From Rhizobiales bacterium Ga0077525 (GTDB taxonomy: Bacteria > Pseudomonadota > Alphaproteobacteria > Rhizobiales > Xanthobacteraceae): a stretch of DNA of 64,000 nucleotides. The stretch is from contig LNDS01000028.1 of assembly GCA_001464835.1 (NCBI GenBank), positions 1-64,000 on the forward strand. Reading direction: 5' to 3'. Position numbers and translations under genes: made by a program. Shown here piece after piece: positions 1 to 9,639 of the stretch (position 1 is its first letter; each line of letters starts with the position of its first letter). The notes below the pieces were generated by a model. The model was not told the DNA's origin. It searched no databases and worked only from the letters and a program-made list of their open reading frames with translations.

Positions 1-745
1 AGCGTTCGGCGCCAAGGTCAGCTCGAATTGCAGTATTTAGGACTTCCAACGTCGTGAGTTTGGCGAGACCCTCTTCGACCAGCCCGGGATGCTTGCCCGT
101 GATTGCCTCTATCACCGAAGCAATCGTAGCGCCGTCCAGTCGCCCCATGACGAAACGATCTTTTGCCATGAGTACGAGATTGGGCGGAAGCCGCCGATCC
201 GGTTCGCAGGCAATCCCAAGGATTGCGCAGCGCCGCTGAACTGCGGCGGCGAATTCAGGGTTGCCACTCTTCGCCGCTTTTTTGGATTTCTCCTCGCCGT
301 GTCGGGCGAAAAGGGCGACCATCCCAGGTATTGCGGCGGCATTTTCCGTGAGAGTCAGCGCGTCTCCGTCGAACACCGACGCATCTGTCCCGAACACGTG
401 CTTTTCCACGAGGCGCTCCACGAGCTCGACGTGCTCGCAGTCCTGAACTTCGATAATTGCGACGGTGTCGCGGTCTTGAAGCCTGGTCAGGAGGTCGCGC
501 CGAGCATCGAGAGCCCGTCCGAGCAAGATGGCAACGGCGACGTCGTCCGGCCGCATAATGCGGGTGGAAGCGAGATCGCCTGTTTCCTCCTTGTCCTCAA
601 GGCTCAGCGAATATTGGCGCTGATGAGAGACATCGGTCGCCTGCATTTGCAGCTTCAGCAACGAGTTGCCGCTCGTGCGGATACGGTCGACCAGTACATC
701 GGCGAGCGGCCTTGCCAAAGATGCGAGCATTTGCACGCGGGTCAT
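1..745 (-). CDS. Partial protein, probable N-terminal part of an AAA+ ATPase (runs off left edge)
   Basis: Reading the complement from an ATG at 745, the frame stays open for 248 codons to the window edge, so the C-terminus is missing. The start overlaps the stop of the upstream metallophosphoesterase gene as ATGA, which indicates translational coupling. The visible part has no Walker motif. It holds an acidic alpha/beta stretch (DTVAIIEVQD, around residues 92-101), then VEKHVFG, and later IASVIEAITGK and AIRADLGAE. From memory this resembles the N-terminal region of FtsH-like AAA ATPases that accompany metallophosphoesterases in rhizobia, but the diagnostic ATPase domain lies outside the window. 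The function is therefore an inference, while the reading frame itself is well supported by coupling and by its uninterrupted length. Confidence 0.6.
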   Translation of the reverse strand, partial: MTRVQMLASLARPLADVLVDRIRTSGNSLLKLQMQATDVSHQRQYSLSLEDKEETGDLASTRIMRPDDVAVAILLGRALDARRDLLTRLQDRDTVAIIEVQDCEHVELVERLVEKHVFGTDASVFDGDALTLTENAAAIPGMVALFARHGEEKSKKAAKSGNPEFAAAVQRRCAILGIACEPDRRLPPNLVLMAKDRFVMGRLDGATIASVIEAITGKHPGLVEEGLAKLTTLEVLNTAIRADLGAER

Positions 746-1506
746 GAGCCGACCTCCAACACCAAGGTCGGGTCGAAGCTGTTGTTCTCAGTACCGTAGC
801 CGTTCGGGTTACAGACGATCCGGGTTGTGCCAACGCAGTAGTCGAAGCTGTGATGGACGTGCCCATGCACCCACAGCGTCGGCCTGCCGGCATCGATTAC
901 AGCGGTCAGGTCCGATGCGTAGGCAGCGTTCAACAGTTCGGACTGATATCGACAGTGAACCGAACGAGGGTGAGGAGCGTGGTGAGTGACCACCACGGTG
1001 GCGCCGTCGAAAGGAATCGCCATTGTCGTCTCGATAAACGTGCGCGACTGTAGATGGAGGCGCCAGGCTTCCAGCGGACGAAACCGGCGCCATGGCCGCT
1101 TTGTCCAGTTGATCCGGCGATGGTCATTCAAGCCGAGAGCGGCGGCGTTCATTGCACGCTGCGGGTCGCCATAAAGAGCGTAGTCGGTCCAGAGCGAGCA
1201 GCCGACGAAACGCACATCACCGATGGAAACCACATTGTTTTCGAGCAGGTGGATGCCGTAGAGCGGAGCAGCGAGACGGGCGGCCGCCAGTTCGCTGGCC
1301 ATGTGCCGGCGGTAATATTCATGGTTGCCCATCACCATGATAATTGGGATCTGCATCGGCACGATCAGACGCAGACGGGCGAAGCTGTTTTCGGCTCCTT
1401 CACAGACGTCGCCAGCGACGACAACCGCATCGACCTCCGGCGCGACTGAGATCGGCCGAGGTTGAGCGACGTCGGCGTGAAGGTCCGAGAAAATATGGAG
1501 CCGCAT
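742..1506 (-). CDS. Calcineurin-like metallophosphoesterase
   Basis: This 254-residue protein carries the full metal-ligand set of the calcineurin-like phosphoesterase fold: SDLH (Asp8, His10), GDV (Asp33), GNHEYY (Asn61, His62), VTHHAPH and a C-terminal HGHVH. It should be a cytoplasmic dinuclear-metal phosphodiesterase or phosphatase of unknown substrate. The ATG at 1506 is chosen because MRLHIFSDLH is the typical family N-terminus; the frame stays open upstream to about 1650, with a GTG at 1593 that would add 29 residues. It is the third gene of a minus-strand operon, 1 base after the unknown gene at 1508-2035 and overlapping the next gene by ATGA. Its place between a putative ATPase and a putative nuclease suggests a multi-protein accessory function. 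Confidence 0.88.
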   Translation of the reverse strand: MRLHIFSDLHADVAQPRPISVAPEVDAVVVAGDVCEGAENSFARLRLIVPMQIPIIMVMGNHEYYRRHMASELAAARLAAPLYGIHLLENNVVSIGDVRFVGCSLWTDYALYGDPQRAMNAAALGLNDHRRINWTKRPWRRFRPLEAWRLHLQSRTFIETTMAIPFDGATVVVTHHAPHPRSVHCRYQSELLNAAYASDLTAVIDAGRPTLWVHGHVHHSFDYCVGTTRIVCNPNGYGTENNSFDPTLVLEVGS

Positions 1507-1507
1507 G

Positions 1508-2035
1508 TCAGGCTCCTCTGATCTGGCGACCAGGTAAGCGTGGGCCACCACACTCGACGCCTGCGACGGCGGCGCCTTTAGTATCGTGACCACTGCTGGA
1601 CCAAGATCCCGCGCGACGAGCCGTACCTTTCCCGCGGCTATACCGATTGATCATAGTGGTCAGCACGCACCGTGCGGTCGGTTCCCCCGCGAGAGCGGCG
1701 AGCAGTACAGCCGACATCACCAGATCGAGGGCAGGGGTCTGCGCGCGACGCCGCTTCGCGGTCCGCAGCGCAACGCCGATGGCCGCCGCAGAATCCCCGC
1801 GAACCGCGTCACGCCAGCGTGGTTCGTTCATGATTGTGATCCCGGAGATCGACCTGCGGAGGATGGCCAGATGGGCAGAGGTGAACGCATCCGCCGACAG
1901 CTGGCGCCACCAATGCAATGGCGGCACAACCGACAGGTCGATCGCGCGCACGGTAGTCCTGCTGCTCCGCGCGGCAATGCCGGAGCGCAGAGAGCTGGAG
2001 ACGTGGCGGTTAGCAACAACAGAAGTGGTACGCAT
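1508..2035 (-). CDS. Hypothetical protein in accessory operon
   Basis: A 175-codon frame lies between the nuclease-like gene (85 bases upstream) and the metallophosphoesterase gene (1 base downstream), all on one strand. I do not recognise the family. A hydrophobic stretch around residues 103-116 (LDLVMSAVLLAALAG) and an Arg-rich N-terminus are the only visible traits. The last 45 residues look less protein-like than the overlapping metallophosphoesterase frame, which is open from about 1650 and has higher GC3. Either the true C-terminus lies in the other frame because of a frameshift, or this gene is smaller than drawn. An internal ATG at residue 69 is an alternative start. Confidence 0.45.
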   Translation of the reverse strand: MRTTSVVANRHVSSSLRSGIAARSSRTTVRAIDLSVVPPLHWWRQLSADAFTSAHLAILRRSISGITIMNEPRWRDAVRGDSAAAIGVALRTAKRRRAQTPALDLVMSAVLLAALAGEPTARCVLTTMINRYSRGKGTARRAGSWSSSGHDTKGAAVAGVECGGPRLPGRQIRGA

Positions 2036-2120
2036 GGCTCAGACTCCAGCCGTGGCGCGGAAGGCGCGCATATGGCCCAGGAAGATGAAGAAGGACGGCG
2101 CGGTATGCGCCGGCCGGTTT

Positions 2121-3008
2121 CTAGTGAGCCGCCCGAGGCGTGCCGGGGAGGCTGGGCTCCGACACTCGGTCGCTGCAGGAGACGCGGCGCCCAGGTCCGG
2201 CAGGCGGGATCATAAGCGACTGCAGGGCAGTGTCCGGGTCGCCGGCCGCGGCGCGCCGGCGATTGCTGGCGGGCTTGGCGTCGCGATTGGCTTCCGGCAA
2301 GCTGGCAAGGAAGGGCCCGAAGAGCTGCGGCAACGCGATCAGCAGTTCCTCGTGCAGCGCAGCAGTCATCGCCTCCACGGTTGCCACCACCGGTACGTCG
2401 AAGTGGGCATCCAGATGCTCACGCGACAAGGTGAGGTTCTTATCGAACCCCGAGGCACCGTAGTAGTCGATCACACCGCTGGTGACGTTCTCCATAGTCC
2501 CGTAGCCGGCCTGGCGAACGTAAGAAGCGAGAACCAGACGAGCCGCCGCGAGTTTGCGCATGATCGGGCGGCGCTTGCCGTGCTCGGTCGCGCCGTTACC
2601 CCGTTTGATTTCGTAGGCTCCGGCCCACTTCGCGTCAGGGTCGACAACGACCAGATCGACGTTCACGATGCCCTCAGCTTCCGAATCGGCGGAGAGCTTG
2701 ATCTTGGCCAAGGCCTGATCGGAGTTCTTCGCGTCCAGCAACTGACCCGCCGCCTTGGTGACGGGGAGAGTGACGTTCGTCAGAACCACGTAGCGATCGC
2801 TCGCGATGAGCGCGCCCGCAATGCCAAGCTCGATGAGCCCGCCATGCCGCTTTACAGTGCTACCGAGAACCGAGAGAGCCCGCGACAGATCCGCTCCGAT
2901 AACCGGGTCTTCCGGAAACTCTCCGGCAAGGGCTCCCGCCATTGCGCCGCGCGCGGCCCGGATCAGGGCCGCATCAGATACGTCAGTCAAACCAAGATGT
3001 TTCGCCAT
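2121..3008 (-). CDS. Hypothetical protein with PD-(D/E)xK-like nuclease motif
   Basis: This 295-residue protein, read from the ATG at 3008 (MAKHLGLTDVSD), is the first gene of the accessory operon. A longer frame reaches 3095, but its extra 29 residues cross the divergent promoter region and look non-coding. Residues 116-136 read VNVDLVVVDPD then AYEIKRG, with Asp118, Glu133 and Lys135 spaced as in the PD-(D/E)xK nuclease core and preceded by a hydrophobic strand. A helical N-terminal half precedes this, and the tail is basic and low-complexity. A DNA-cleaving or DNA-binding role is inferred from the motif alone; I cannot assign a named family. It is transcribed divergently from an XRE regulator with a palindrome in between, so repression by that regulator is likely. 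Confidence 0.7.
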   Translation of the reverse strand: MAKHLGLTDVSDAALIRAARGAMAGALAGEFPEDPVIGADLSRALSVLGSTVKRHGGLIELGIAGALIASDRYVVLTNVTLPVTKAAGQLLDAKNSDQALAKIKLSADSEAEGIVNVDLVVVDPDAKWAGAYEIKRGNGATEHGKRRPIMRKLAAARLVLASYVRQAGYGTMENVTSGVIDYYGASGFDKNLTLSREHLDAHFDVPVVATVEAMTAALHEELLIALPQLFGPFLASLPEANRDAKPASNRRRAAAGDPDTALQSLMIPPAGPGRRVSCSDRVSEPSLPGTPRAAH

Positions 3009-3067
3009 GTGTTCACGGCCTCCTCGCCGTGGGTAGAACCCCGTCCATGGCAAGACACTAGCATAAA

Positions 3068-3083
3068 ACCGCACCTGTGCGGT
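3068..3083. promoter_or_regulatory. Palindromic operator between nuclease-like gene and XRE regulator
   Basis: ACCGCAC, two bases, then GTGCGGT form a perfect 7-bp inverted repeat in the short divergent intergenic region. It ends 14 bases before the ATG of the XRE gene and is followed by an AT-rich stretch. Small XRE/HipB-type proteins usually bind such compact palindromes, so it is the probable site for autoregulation and control of the divergent operon. No clear Shine-Dalgarno precedes the XRE ATG. Confidence 0.6.
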
Positions 3084-3097
3084 AAAATAGAACAATT

Positions 3098-3364
3098 ATG
3101 ATTAACGAAAAGCAGTGCCGCGCGGCTCGGGCTTGGCTCGGACTTTCGCAAGAAGGCTTGGCCGAGCTCACGAAGGTGTCATCGCGCACGATTGCTCATT
3201 TTGAAGCAGGCAATCGTGTTCCCCATGATCGGACGCTGCGCGACTTAGAACGAGCGTTCACGGATATGGGCATTGAGTTTCTTTTCGAGGGGGCGAAAGG
3301 GGTGGGAGTTCGCTTGCCTTCGGAAAAGCCCCCCCCTTCTGCAAAACCACGAAGAAAGCCGTGA
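3098..3364 (+). CDS. XRE-family helix-turn-helix regulator
   Basis: This 88-residue protein has an HTH_3 (Cro/C1) domain over residues 6-65. The recognition region includes LSQEGLAELTKVSSRTIAHFEAG, with the usual SQ at the start of helix 2 and S-R-T-I in helix 3. A basic, Pro-rich tail (KPPPSAKPRRKP) follows. It is divergent from the nuclease-like operon and convergent with the integrase gene (65 bases between stops). Likely role: a repressor of the accessory operon acting at the 3068-3083 palindrome, as inferred from position. No toxin partner gene sits beside it on the same strand, so a classical HipB antitoxin role is not supported. Confidence 0.88.
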   Translation: MINEKQCRAARAWLGLSQEGLAELTKVSSRTIAHFEAGNRVPHDRTLRDLERAFTDMGIEFLFEGAKGVGVRLPSEKPPPSAKPRRKP

Positions 3365-3429
3365 AGGTCCTTGCTGCAGTGGTAGGCGGTCACCTGCCGC
3401 GCCCCACACACAGCGTAGATTCCGCAGCC

Positions 3430-4500
3430 TTAAGTCGAGCTGTCATTAGCGATTTGTAGCCATTTCCATCCGGCGTATTTGTCGCCAGTCTGTCGAATAT
3501 GCGTGTACCGCTTCAAACTCGTCCAACTGCGATGCCCGGATACAGCGGCGACCTGCGGAATGGTTCTGCCCATTTCAAAAAGCCGCGAAATGCCTTCGTG
3601 ACGTAGGTCATGGAAGCGCAAATCTGTAATCCCCAAGAGCTTGCATGCTCTGGTGAAGGCGGCGCTGATCGCATCCGCGGAGTAGGGGAATATCCGTTCG
3701 TCTTCGCGCGGCATTGAGTCAATGAACTTAATCGCCTCGGGCGTTAGCTCGCAGTAGACGTTATTACCCTTTTTATCGCCGGGGTGTTTCATGTCGCGGA
3801 CGAGCATGCGATCAGTCTCCTGATCATCCCAGCGCAACAACGTAATCTCCTCTTGGCGGCGCGTGGAGAAGATGGCGAATGGCAAGATCTTCTGCATCGG
3901 AATTGAGGAGGGGCGGTTACTTTGAATGCGCCCAAAATGCTCCATCAGTTTGTCGAGCTCTTCGAGCGTGGGCCGACGATTGCGTTCTGAGCCTTTTTTG
4001 ATCAGGCCAAGCTTCTTGAGGACCGTGACCGAGTCCTCGAATTCCTGGCGGCTTAGAGGAAACCCCCAAGCCGGCCGCGCCACCGTAAAAATGCTGGAGA
4101 GATGCGAGAAATAGTTGCCGCAGGTTTGTGGTTCGACGTTTCGCGTAAGATCTTTGGCGAAGGTGACCAGTTTCTGGCTGGTGATTTCGCTGCATTTCAG
4201 GTCGCCGAGGTCGCTGTTCTTGATTGTCTTGAGCACCTGCGCCTTGGTGCCGAGAACAGCATTTTTTGACTCGCCGATATAACGGTCAATGACTGCAGAA
4301 AGAATGGGATCTTCTATCTGCTCAAGTCCCCCAGGAGCTTTGAGCTCGGCCTCTCGTTTGACGATCCAGGCATTGGCGGCCTGTTTCCGGTCGAATGTCT
4401 CCGCTTCCCGATGGACTATTGCGCCGGCTTTCTTGATGACGATCTGGGCGGTAAAGCCCTTGGATCCGTCCTTGCGCGTACGTTCTATTATTGAACCCAT
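3430..4500 (-). CDS. int: Tyrosine recombinase/integrase of a dusA-associated element
   Basis: This 356-residue phage-type integrase has a basic N-terminal arm-binding region (MGSIIERTRKDGS), a SAM-like core-binding domain at about 65-150, and a C-terminal catalytic domain. The catalytic residues are visible: Arg215 in STRRQEEI, a Lys in the MKHPGDKKGN beta-hairpin, His297 and Arg300 in HDLRH, His323 in GHRSW and the nucleophile Tyr332 in KRYTH. It should catalyse site-specific integration and excision of the island. Its 5' end faces dusA about 190 bases away across a cluster of GTCGTAC repeats. GC is visibly lower than in the chromosomal genes to its right, as expected for acquired DNA. The protein appears complete and potentially active. 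Confidence 0.93.
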   Translation of the reverse strand: MGSIIERTRKDGSKGFTAQIVIKKAGAIVHREAETFDRKQAANAWIVKREAELKAPGGLEQIEDPILSAVIDRYIGESKNAVLGTKAQVLKTIKNSDLGDLKCSEITSQKLVTFAKDLTRNVEPQTCGNYFSHLSSIFTVARPAWGFPLSRQEFEDSVTVLKKLGLIKKGSERNRRPTLEELDKLMEHFGRIQSNRPSSIPMQKILPFAIFSTRRQEEITLLRWDDQETDRMLVRDMKHPGDKKGNNVYCELTPEAIKFIDSMPREDERIFPYSADAISAAFTRACKLLGITDLRFHDLRHEGISRLFEMGRTIPQVAAVSGHRSWTSLKRYTHIRQTGDKYAGWKWLQIANDSST

Positions 4501-4504
4501 TTTT

Positions 4505-4664
4505 GTCGTACCGATTTTGTAGTTGTCGTACTTGTCGTACCGATGCTGGTAGGCCTAATCAGTCCGTCCTATCATCTGAATCGGTACGACATGCCTTCTT
4601 TAAGTACGACATTGTCGTACCACAGATGGCAAAATGGGTCAAAACGGGCCGGAAACGGTACGAC
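4505..4664. repeat. Cluster of seven GTCGTAC heptamers (probable integrase arm sites)
   Basis: Between the integrase and dusA the heptamer GTCGTAC occurs seven times in 160 bases: forward at 4505, 4525, 4534 and 4614, and inverted (GTACGAC) at 4584, 4604 and 4658. Three copies extend to GTCGTACCGAT. The segment is AT-richer than its surroundings and has no gene. Dense, mixed-orientation repeats beside a tyrosine integrase are typical of arm-type integrase or directionality-factor binding sites in an attachment region. Confidence 0.65.
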
Positions 4665-4688
4665 ATGAGACAGCGGCAAGAACTATTA

Positions 4689-5724
<1,036 letters not shown>

Positions 5725-5726
<2 letters not shown>

Positions 5727-5775
5727 AGCGTTTTCAAGCGAAGTGGGTAGCGGTTCGCGTGAAGAAAACGCGTCA
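5725..5775. repeat. Rhizobial intergenic palindromic repeat
   Basis: GCGTTTTC (5728-5735) and GAAAACGC (5764-5771) flank a 28-base interior (AAGCGAAGTGGG...) and can fold into a stem-loop. The sequence is recognisable from memory as a widespread short intergenic repeat of Bradyrhizobium-like genomes. It starts at the dusA stop codon. It is not followed by a T-tract, so a terminator role is not clear. Confidence 0.6.
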
Positions 5776-5814
5776 TAGCTAGAGCTTCGCTGCGCCGCAC
5801 TGTCCAGGATTGTC

Positions 5815-6645
5815 ATGCTGCTGGGTTACTCCGTTAACGAGCTGGCCTGGCTGGTCGTTCTGATCCTCGTCGGCGGCGTCGTCACCGGCGTCTTGGCCGG
5901 CCTGTTCGGCATTGGCGGCGGCGGCATCATCGTGCCGGTGCTCTATGAGGTGTTCGGCGTGCTACACATCAGCGACGATGTCCGCATGCAACTATGCATC
6001 GGCACATCGCTCGCCATCATCGTGCCGACCACCTTGCGCGCCTATATGCATCACATGAAGAAAGGCGCGGCGCTGCCGGATGTCATCCGCATCTGGGTGC
6101 CGCCCGCCATCGCCGGCGTCGTCCTTGGCGCCGCCTTCGCGTCGTTTGCGCCGAGTGCGTTGTTCAAGATCGCTTTCGTCGCATTTACCGCTTTCATCAG
6201 CGCCAAGATGCTATTTGCCGGCGACCGCTGGAATCTCAGCGACAGTCTGCCGGGCCGCGCGGCGCTGTCCGCCTACGGCTTCACCATCGGCCTGTTCGCG
6301 TCGCTGATCGGCGTCAGCGGCGGCGCTCTGTCGAACGCCGTGCTGACCATGTACGGCCAGCCGATGCAGCGCGCCGTCGCCACCTCGGCCGGCATCGGCG
6401 TGCCGATCACCATCGTCGGCGCCATCGGCTATGCCATCGCCGGCTGGCCGCATATGGCGCAGTTGCCGCCCTTGTCGTTCGGCTTCATCTCGGTGATCGG
6501 CCTGGTGCTGATGGCGCCGCTGTCGAGCTATACGACGACCTATGGCGTGCGGCTGGCGCATTGGCTGCCACGCCGCAAGCTCGAAATCGCCTTCGGCATT
6601 TTCCTGCTGCTGGTGTCGGTGCGGTTCGTGGCGACGTTGATTTAA
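5815..6645 (+). CDS. TauE/SafE-family sulfite/organosulfonate exporter
   Basis: This 276-residue inner-membrane protein has about eight hydrophobic helices arranged as two homologous halves. Each half carries the family's Gly-rich motif: [15 protein letters not shown] near residue 29 and [19 protein letters not shown] near 163. The family moves sulfite, taurine-derived sulfonates or related anions outward. No sulfur metabolism genes adjoin it, so the substrate is not evident. It is convergent with the chemoreceptor gene, and the two stops overlap by 4 bases. ATG 5815 is preceded by a plausible leader after the rhizobial repeat. Confidence 0.88.
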   Translation: MLLGYSVNELAWLVVLILVGGVVTGVLAGLFGIGGGGIIVPVLYEVFGVLHISDDVRMQLCIGTSLAIIVPTTLRAYMHHMKKGAALPDVIRIWVPPAIAGVVLGAAFASFAPSALFKIAFVAFTAFISAKMLFAGDRWNLSDSLPGRAALSAYGFTIGLFASLIGVSGGALSNAVLTMYGQPMQRAVATSAGIGVPITIVGAIGYAIAGWPHMAQLPPLSFGFISVIGLVLMAPLSSYTTTYGVRLAHWLPRRKLEIAFGIFLLLVSVRFVATLI

Positions 6646-8780
6646 GAAGCTTTGCGCACGCCGGCGAGGAAGCTCTCGACTTCCAGCCGCAGCCGCGATG
6701 AGCTGCGCGATACTTCCGAGGCCGAAGCGAACAATTCGTTGGCGGCCTGTCCGGTGCGCATCGCCGCCTGCTGTACTTCGCCGATATGCTGCGTCACCTC
6801 GTCGGTGCCGGCGGCGGTCTCGCCAATGCGGTCGGCGATTTCCTGGGTCGCGGCGTGCTGCACGCCGACCGCCTCGGCGACCGCCAACGCGATCTTGTCG
6901 ACCTCGACGATGGCGGCATCCATGTTGCGGATCGCCGCCACGGTTTCGCGCGTCGCGCTCTGGATCTGCACGATCTGCGTGGCGATCTGGTCGGTCGCTT
7001 TCGCGGTCTGCCCGGCGAGCGCCTTGACCTCGGCGGCGACCACCGAAAAGCCGCGGCCGGCGTCGCCCGCGCGCGCCGCCTCGATCGTGGCGTTGAGCGC
7101 CAAAAGATTGGTCTGCTGCGCGACGTTGTTGATCAGCTTGACCACTTCGCCGATCTGGTCGGCGGCGGCGGCCAGCGCGTTGATCGTCCTGTCGGCGTGG
7201 TGCGAGTGTTCCACCGCGTTGCGGGTAATGTGCGAGGCGGTCGCCACGCGTTCGCCGATCTCCTGTGCCGAGCGCGCCAGTTCGCCGGTCGCCAATGCGA
7301 CCGCCTGCACGTTCATCGAGGTCTGCCGCGCGGTGGCGGCGACGTTGACGGATTGCTGGTTGGTCTGCTCGGCGGAAACCGACAGCGAGCGCGACGTCGC
7401 TTCCAGTTCGGTCGATGACGATTCAAACGACTCGGCGACGCCGGAAACCTTGTCCTCGAAGGTCTTCGCCATGTCCTCGAGCGCCAAGGCGCGCGCTTCC
7501 TTGGCGGCGCGCTCGGAATCGCGGACGGTGGCCAAAGTCTTGTTTTCGATCAGGCTCAGCTTGAAGAAATCGACCGCGCGCGCGACCTCGCCGATCTCGT
7601 CGCCGCGGTTTGTATCGTCCACCGTGACGTCGAGCCGTCCGGCCGCCAAATAATGCACGGTGCGGCTGACGCGGGCCAGCGGATTGGTCACCCGCCAGAT
7701 CACGACATAGAAACAGGCGGCGGTGACGCAGACAGCGATAAGGACGCCGAGGCTCTTCAGGATCAGTTCGAAGAAAGCGTCGGCTTCCAGTTGCAGCGCA
7801 TGCTGCTCGCCGGCCTTGGCGGCGGCGTTGAGGATGCCGAGGAAGGAATCGATGCTCGGATTGGTCTGCGCCACCCAGTCGCCATAGGTCATCGGATAGA
7901 CGCCGTCCATTTCGCCAATCTTGCGCATGCTATCGACTCGCGGCGCAAACTCTTGCCAGTACTGGCGGTTCGCCTCCGCGATCGCCGTCAAGATCGGCGA
8001 ATCCGCCGCTTCGACAATGGCAAGCTCCGCGATCATCTGATCGCCGAACTGGATCTTGGCGCGGCCAAGCTCGATGCGCGTCGCTTCGGCGGCCAAGACC
8101 GGCCTGCCGCCAATCATCGCCTGGGTGATGATGGCGCGTTCGTTGCCGGCGATTTCGCGCTGCTTCCAGCTGATGCTCTTGATGCGCGAATAGCGGGTCA
8201 GAACCGGGTTATTCTGAACTTCAATATACGAAGCGGCGGCCCACAGGTCCTGCGTCGCCTTGATCAGCGCGGTCATGGCGGCGTTGAAGCCGGACAGCGG
8301 CGCGAGATCGCGCCGCTCCAGCGGCTCGGCAAGTTGCGTGTGTGCTTTGGCGCGCCACGCTTTGGCGTTGTCGCGCGCGGCGAGGAGCGTGTTCACGGCG
8401 GAAACCTTGTTGGGAAAGTCGAGCGGCGCGACGGCGCCCAGCGCATCGGTCAACTGGCGTTCGCTGGATTGCTGAAACGCTTCGCGGCGCTGCCGAGACG
8501 CGGCGCTTTCCGCCTCCTTGAAGGAGAAGGCGCCGTTGAGCATCGGCTGCTCGCGCAGCAGGGAATAAATGGCTCCGACCAGCGAATTGCCGGCGAGGTC
8601 GGCGGTGCGCAACGTCTTGGCGTATTGAAATTTCCGCCAGGAGCCGATGCCGTCGGTGGAAAAATCTGCGATCAGCATCGCTGCCATGCAGCCGGTCGCC
8701 AGCAGCAGCGAGAATTTCAACGTCTTGCAATGGGCGAGAAGCGACGCGAATGCTCCGGGTTTATCGGACAAGACAGCCAT
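6642..8780 (-). CDS. Methyl-accepting chemotaxis protein
   Basis: This 712-residue transmembrane chemoreceptor has a first membrane helix at about residues 23-43. A large periplasmic helical sensor region (about 44-338) contains several Arg and Trp residues, and the second membrane helix is at about 340-362. A HAMP domain (ending [15 protein letters not shown]) follows, then the cytoplasmic signalling domain with the conserved hairpin tip ([18 protein letters not shown], about 555-572). It would control CheA activity and hence flagellar rotation in response to an unidentified ligand. No che genes are adjacent; it stands alone, convergent with the TauE-like gene. No C-terminal NWETF-type pentapeptide is seen (the protein ends GVRKAS). 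Confidence 0.93.
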   Translation of the reverse strand: MAVLSDKPGAFASLLAHCKTLKFSLLLATGCMAAMLIADFSTDGIGSWRKFQYAKTLRTADLAGNSLVGAIYSLLREQPMLNGAFSFKEAESAASRQRREAFQQSSERQLTDALGAVAPLDFPNKVSAVNTLLAARDNAKAWRAKAHTQLAEPLERRDLAPLSGFNAAMTALIKATQDLWAAASYIEVQNNPVLTRYSRIKSISWKQREIAGNERAIITQAMIGGRPVLAAEATRIELGRAKIQFGDQMIAELAIVEAADSPILTAIAEANRQYWQEFAPRVDSMRKIGEMDGVYPMTYGDWVAQTNPSIDSFLGILNAAAKAGEQHALQLEADAFFELILKSLGVLIAVCVTAACFYVVIWRVTNPLARVSRTVHYLAAGRLDVTVDDTNRGDEIGEVARAVDFFKLSLIENKTLATVRDSERAAKEARALALEDMAKTFEDKVSGVAESFESSSTELEATSRSLSVSAEQTNQQSVNVAATARQTSMNVQAVALATGELARSAQEIGERVATASHITRNAVEHSHHADRTINALAAAADQIGEVVKLINNVAQQTNLLALNATIEAARAGDAGRGFSVVAAEVKALAGQTAKATDQIATQIVQIQSATRETVAAIRNMDAAIVEVDKIALAVAEAVGVQHAATQEIADRIGETAAGTDEVTQHIGEVQQAAMRTGQAANELFASASEVSRSSSRLRLEVESFLAGVRKAS

Positions 8781-8933
8781 TTAAAATCGCCTTTGAAGCT
8801 TTATCCGTAATTAGCGGAGCTTCGGCGGTTCCGGTTAATAAAGGCGAAGCCAGGCTGTTAATCTAGTTTGCCGTCCGCAAACGGCGTGGTCCTTCTGGTA
8901 AGGCGGTATGGCACGCGAGGTAACTGGCGGCGC

Positions 8934-9635
8934 TTACGGCGCCCCGCGCATGCGCAGGCGGTCGCCGCGCACGTCCCAGCCGTCGAGCCGGTTGAGGAAG
9001 CTCATGCCGAGCAGGTTGGTCTTGAGTTGCCCGCTCTGCGCCACCAGCGCCGGCACCGCGCGCTGCATCAGTCCGCCAATGACGACGCGGTCGAGCGTCA
9101 CCGCGGCGGCGCGGGCGCGGCCATTGGCGGTGTCGACATTGACCGTATAGCTCAGGACTTCGATCGGCAGGCCGGCGGCCCGGGCCGCTTCCTGCGTCAG
9201 CACCACCGAGCTGGCGCCGGTGTCGAGCACCATCGGCACCCGCGCGCCGTTGATATGCGCGGTCAGCGCGAAATCGCCGCTGCGCCCGCGCACCACTTCG
9301 GCGCTGGCGCCGCGGCTGGCGACGTGGCCCGGCACCAGTTCGGCGATGACGCGGTCGGCGGTGTCGCGCAACTCGAAACGGTAGCTGTACCCGACCACCA
9401 GCAGCAGGCCGACCACCACCCAGAACAGCATCGCCTCCAGCGCCTTCGATAATTTGTCGCGGAACACGACCACCACCAAAGCGCCGGCGCACACCGCCAG
9501 CACCGCCTTGATGGCGATCGAGCCGATGTCGTGGCGCAGCAATGTCGCGATGGCGTCCTGGTCGTGGGTGCCGATCAAGGCCGCCAGCGACAGCGCCACA
9601 CCGATGACGAAGATCCAGGTCAGGCGGCGGGTCAC
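8934..9635 (-). CDS. Membrane-anchored retropepsin-like aspartic protease (TIGR02281 type)
   Basis: The 233-residue protein starts with a hydrophobic helix, followed by two more (about residues 40-59 and 67-84). Then comes a periplasmic single-lobe aspartic protease domain with VLDTGASSVVLT near residue 137 (catalytic Asp-Thr-Gly) and a downstream LLGMSFLNRL motif typical of clan AA proteases. Such one-lobe enzymes work as homodimers; the substrate is unknown. The start lies 4 bases from the stop of the DUF1289 gene upstream, so the two are probably one operon, and this gene ends the unit. Confidence 0.88.
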   Translation of the reverse strand: MTRRLTWIFVIGVALSLAALIGTHDQDAIATLLRHDIGSIAIKAVLAVCAGALVVVVFRDKLSKALEAMLFWVVVGLLLVVGYSYRFELRDTADRVIAELVPGHVASRGASAEVVRGRSGDFALTAHINGARVPMVLDTGASSVVLTQEAARAAGLPIEVLSYTVNVDTANGRARAAAVTLDRVVIGGLMQRAVPALVAQSGQLKTNLLGMSFLNRLDGWDVRGDRLRMRGAP

Positions 9636-9639
9636 GGCG

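Noticed and set aside
89..799. A 236-codon open frame on the plus strand at the left edge
   Set aside because: The minus-strand frame from 745 is coupled by ATGA to the phosphoesterase gene and open to the edge, so the plus frame is its shadow.
1647..3101. A 484-codon open frame on the plus strand
   Set aside because: It is antisense to the accessory operon and would cross the divergent promoter. The minus-strand frames have coupled starts and better motifs.
3098..3364. HipB-type antitoxin of a toxin-antitoxin pair
   Set aside because: The small XRE protein has no co-directional toxin gene, and its neighbour downstream is the convergent integrase gene.
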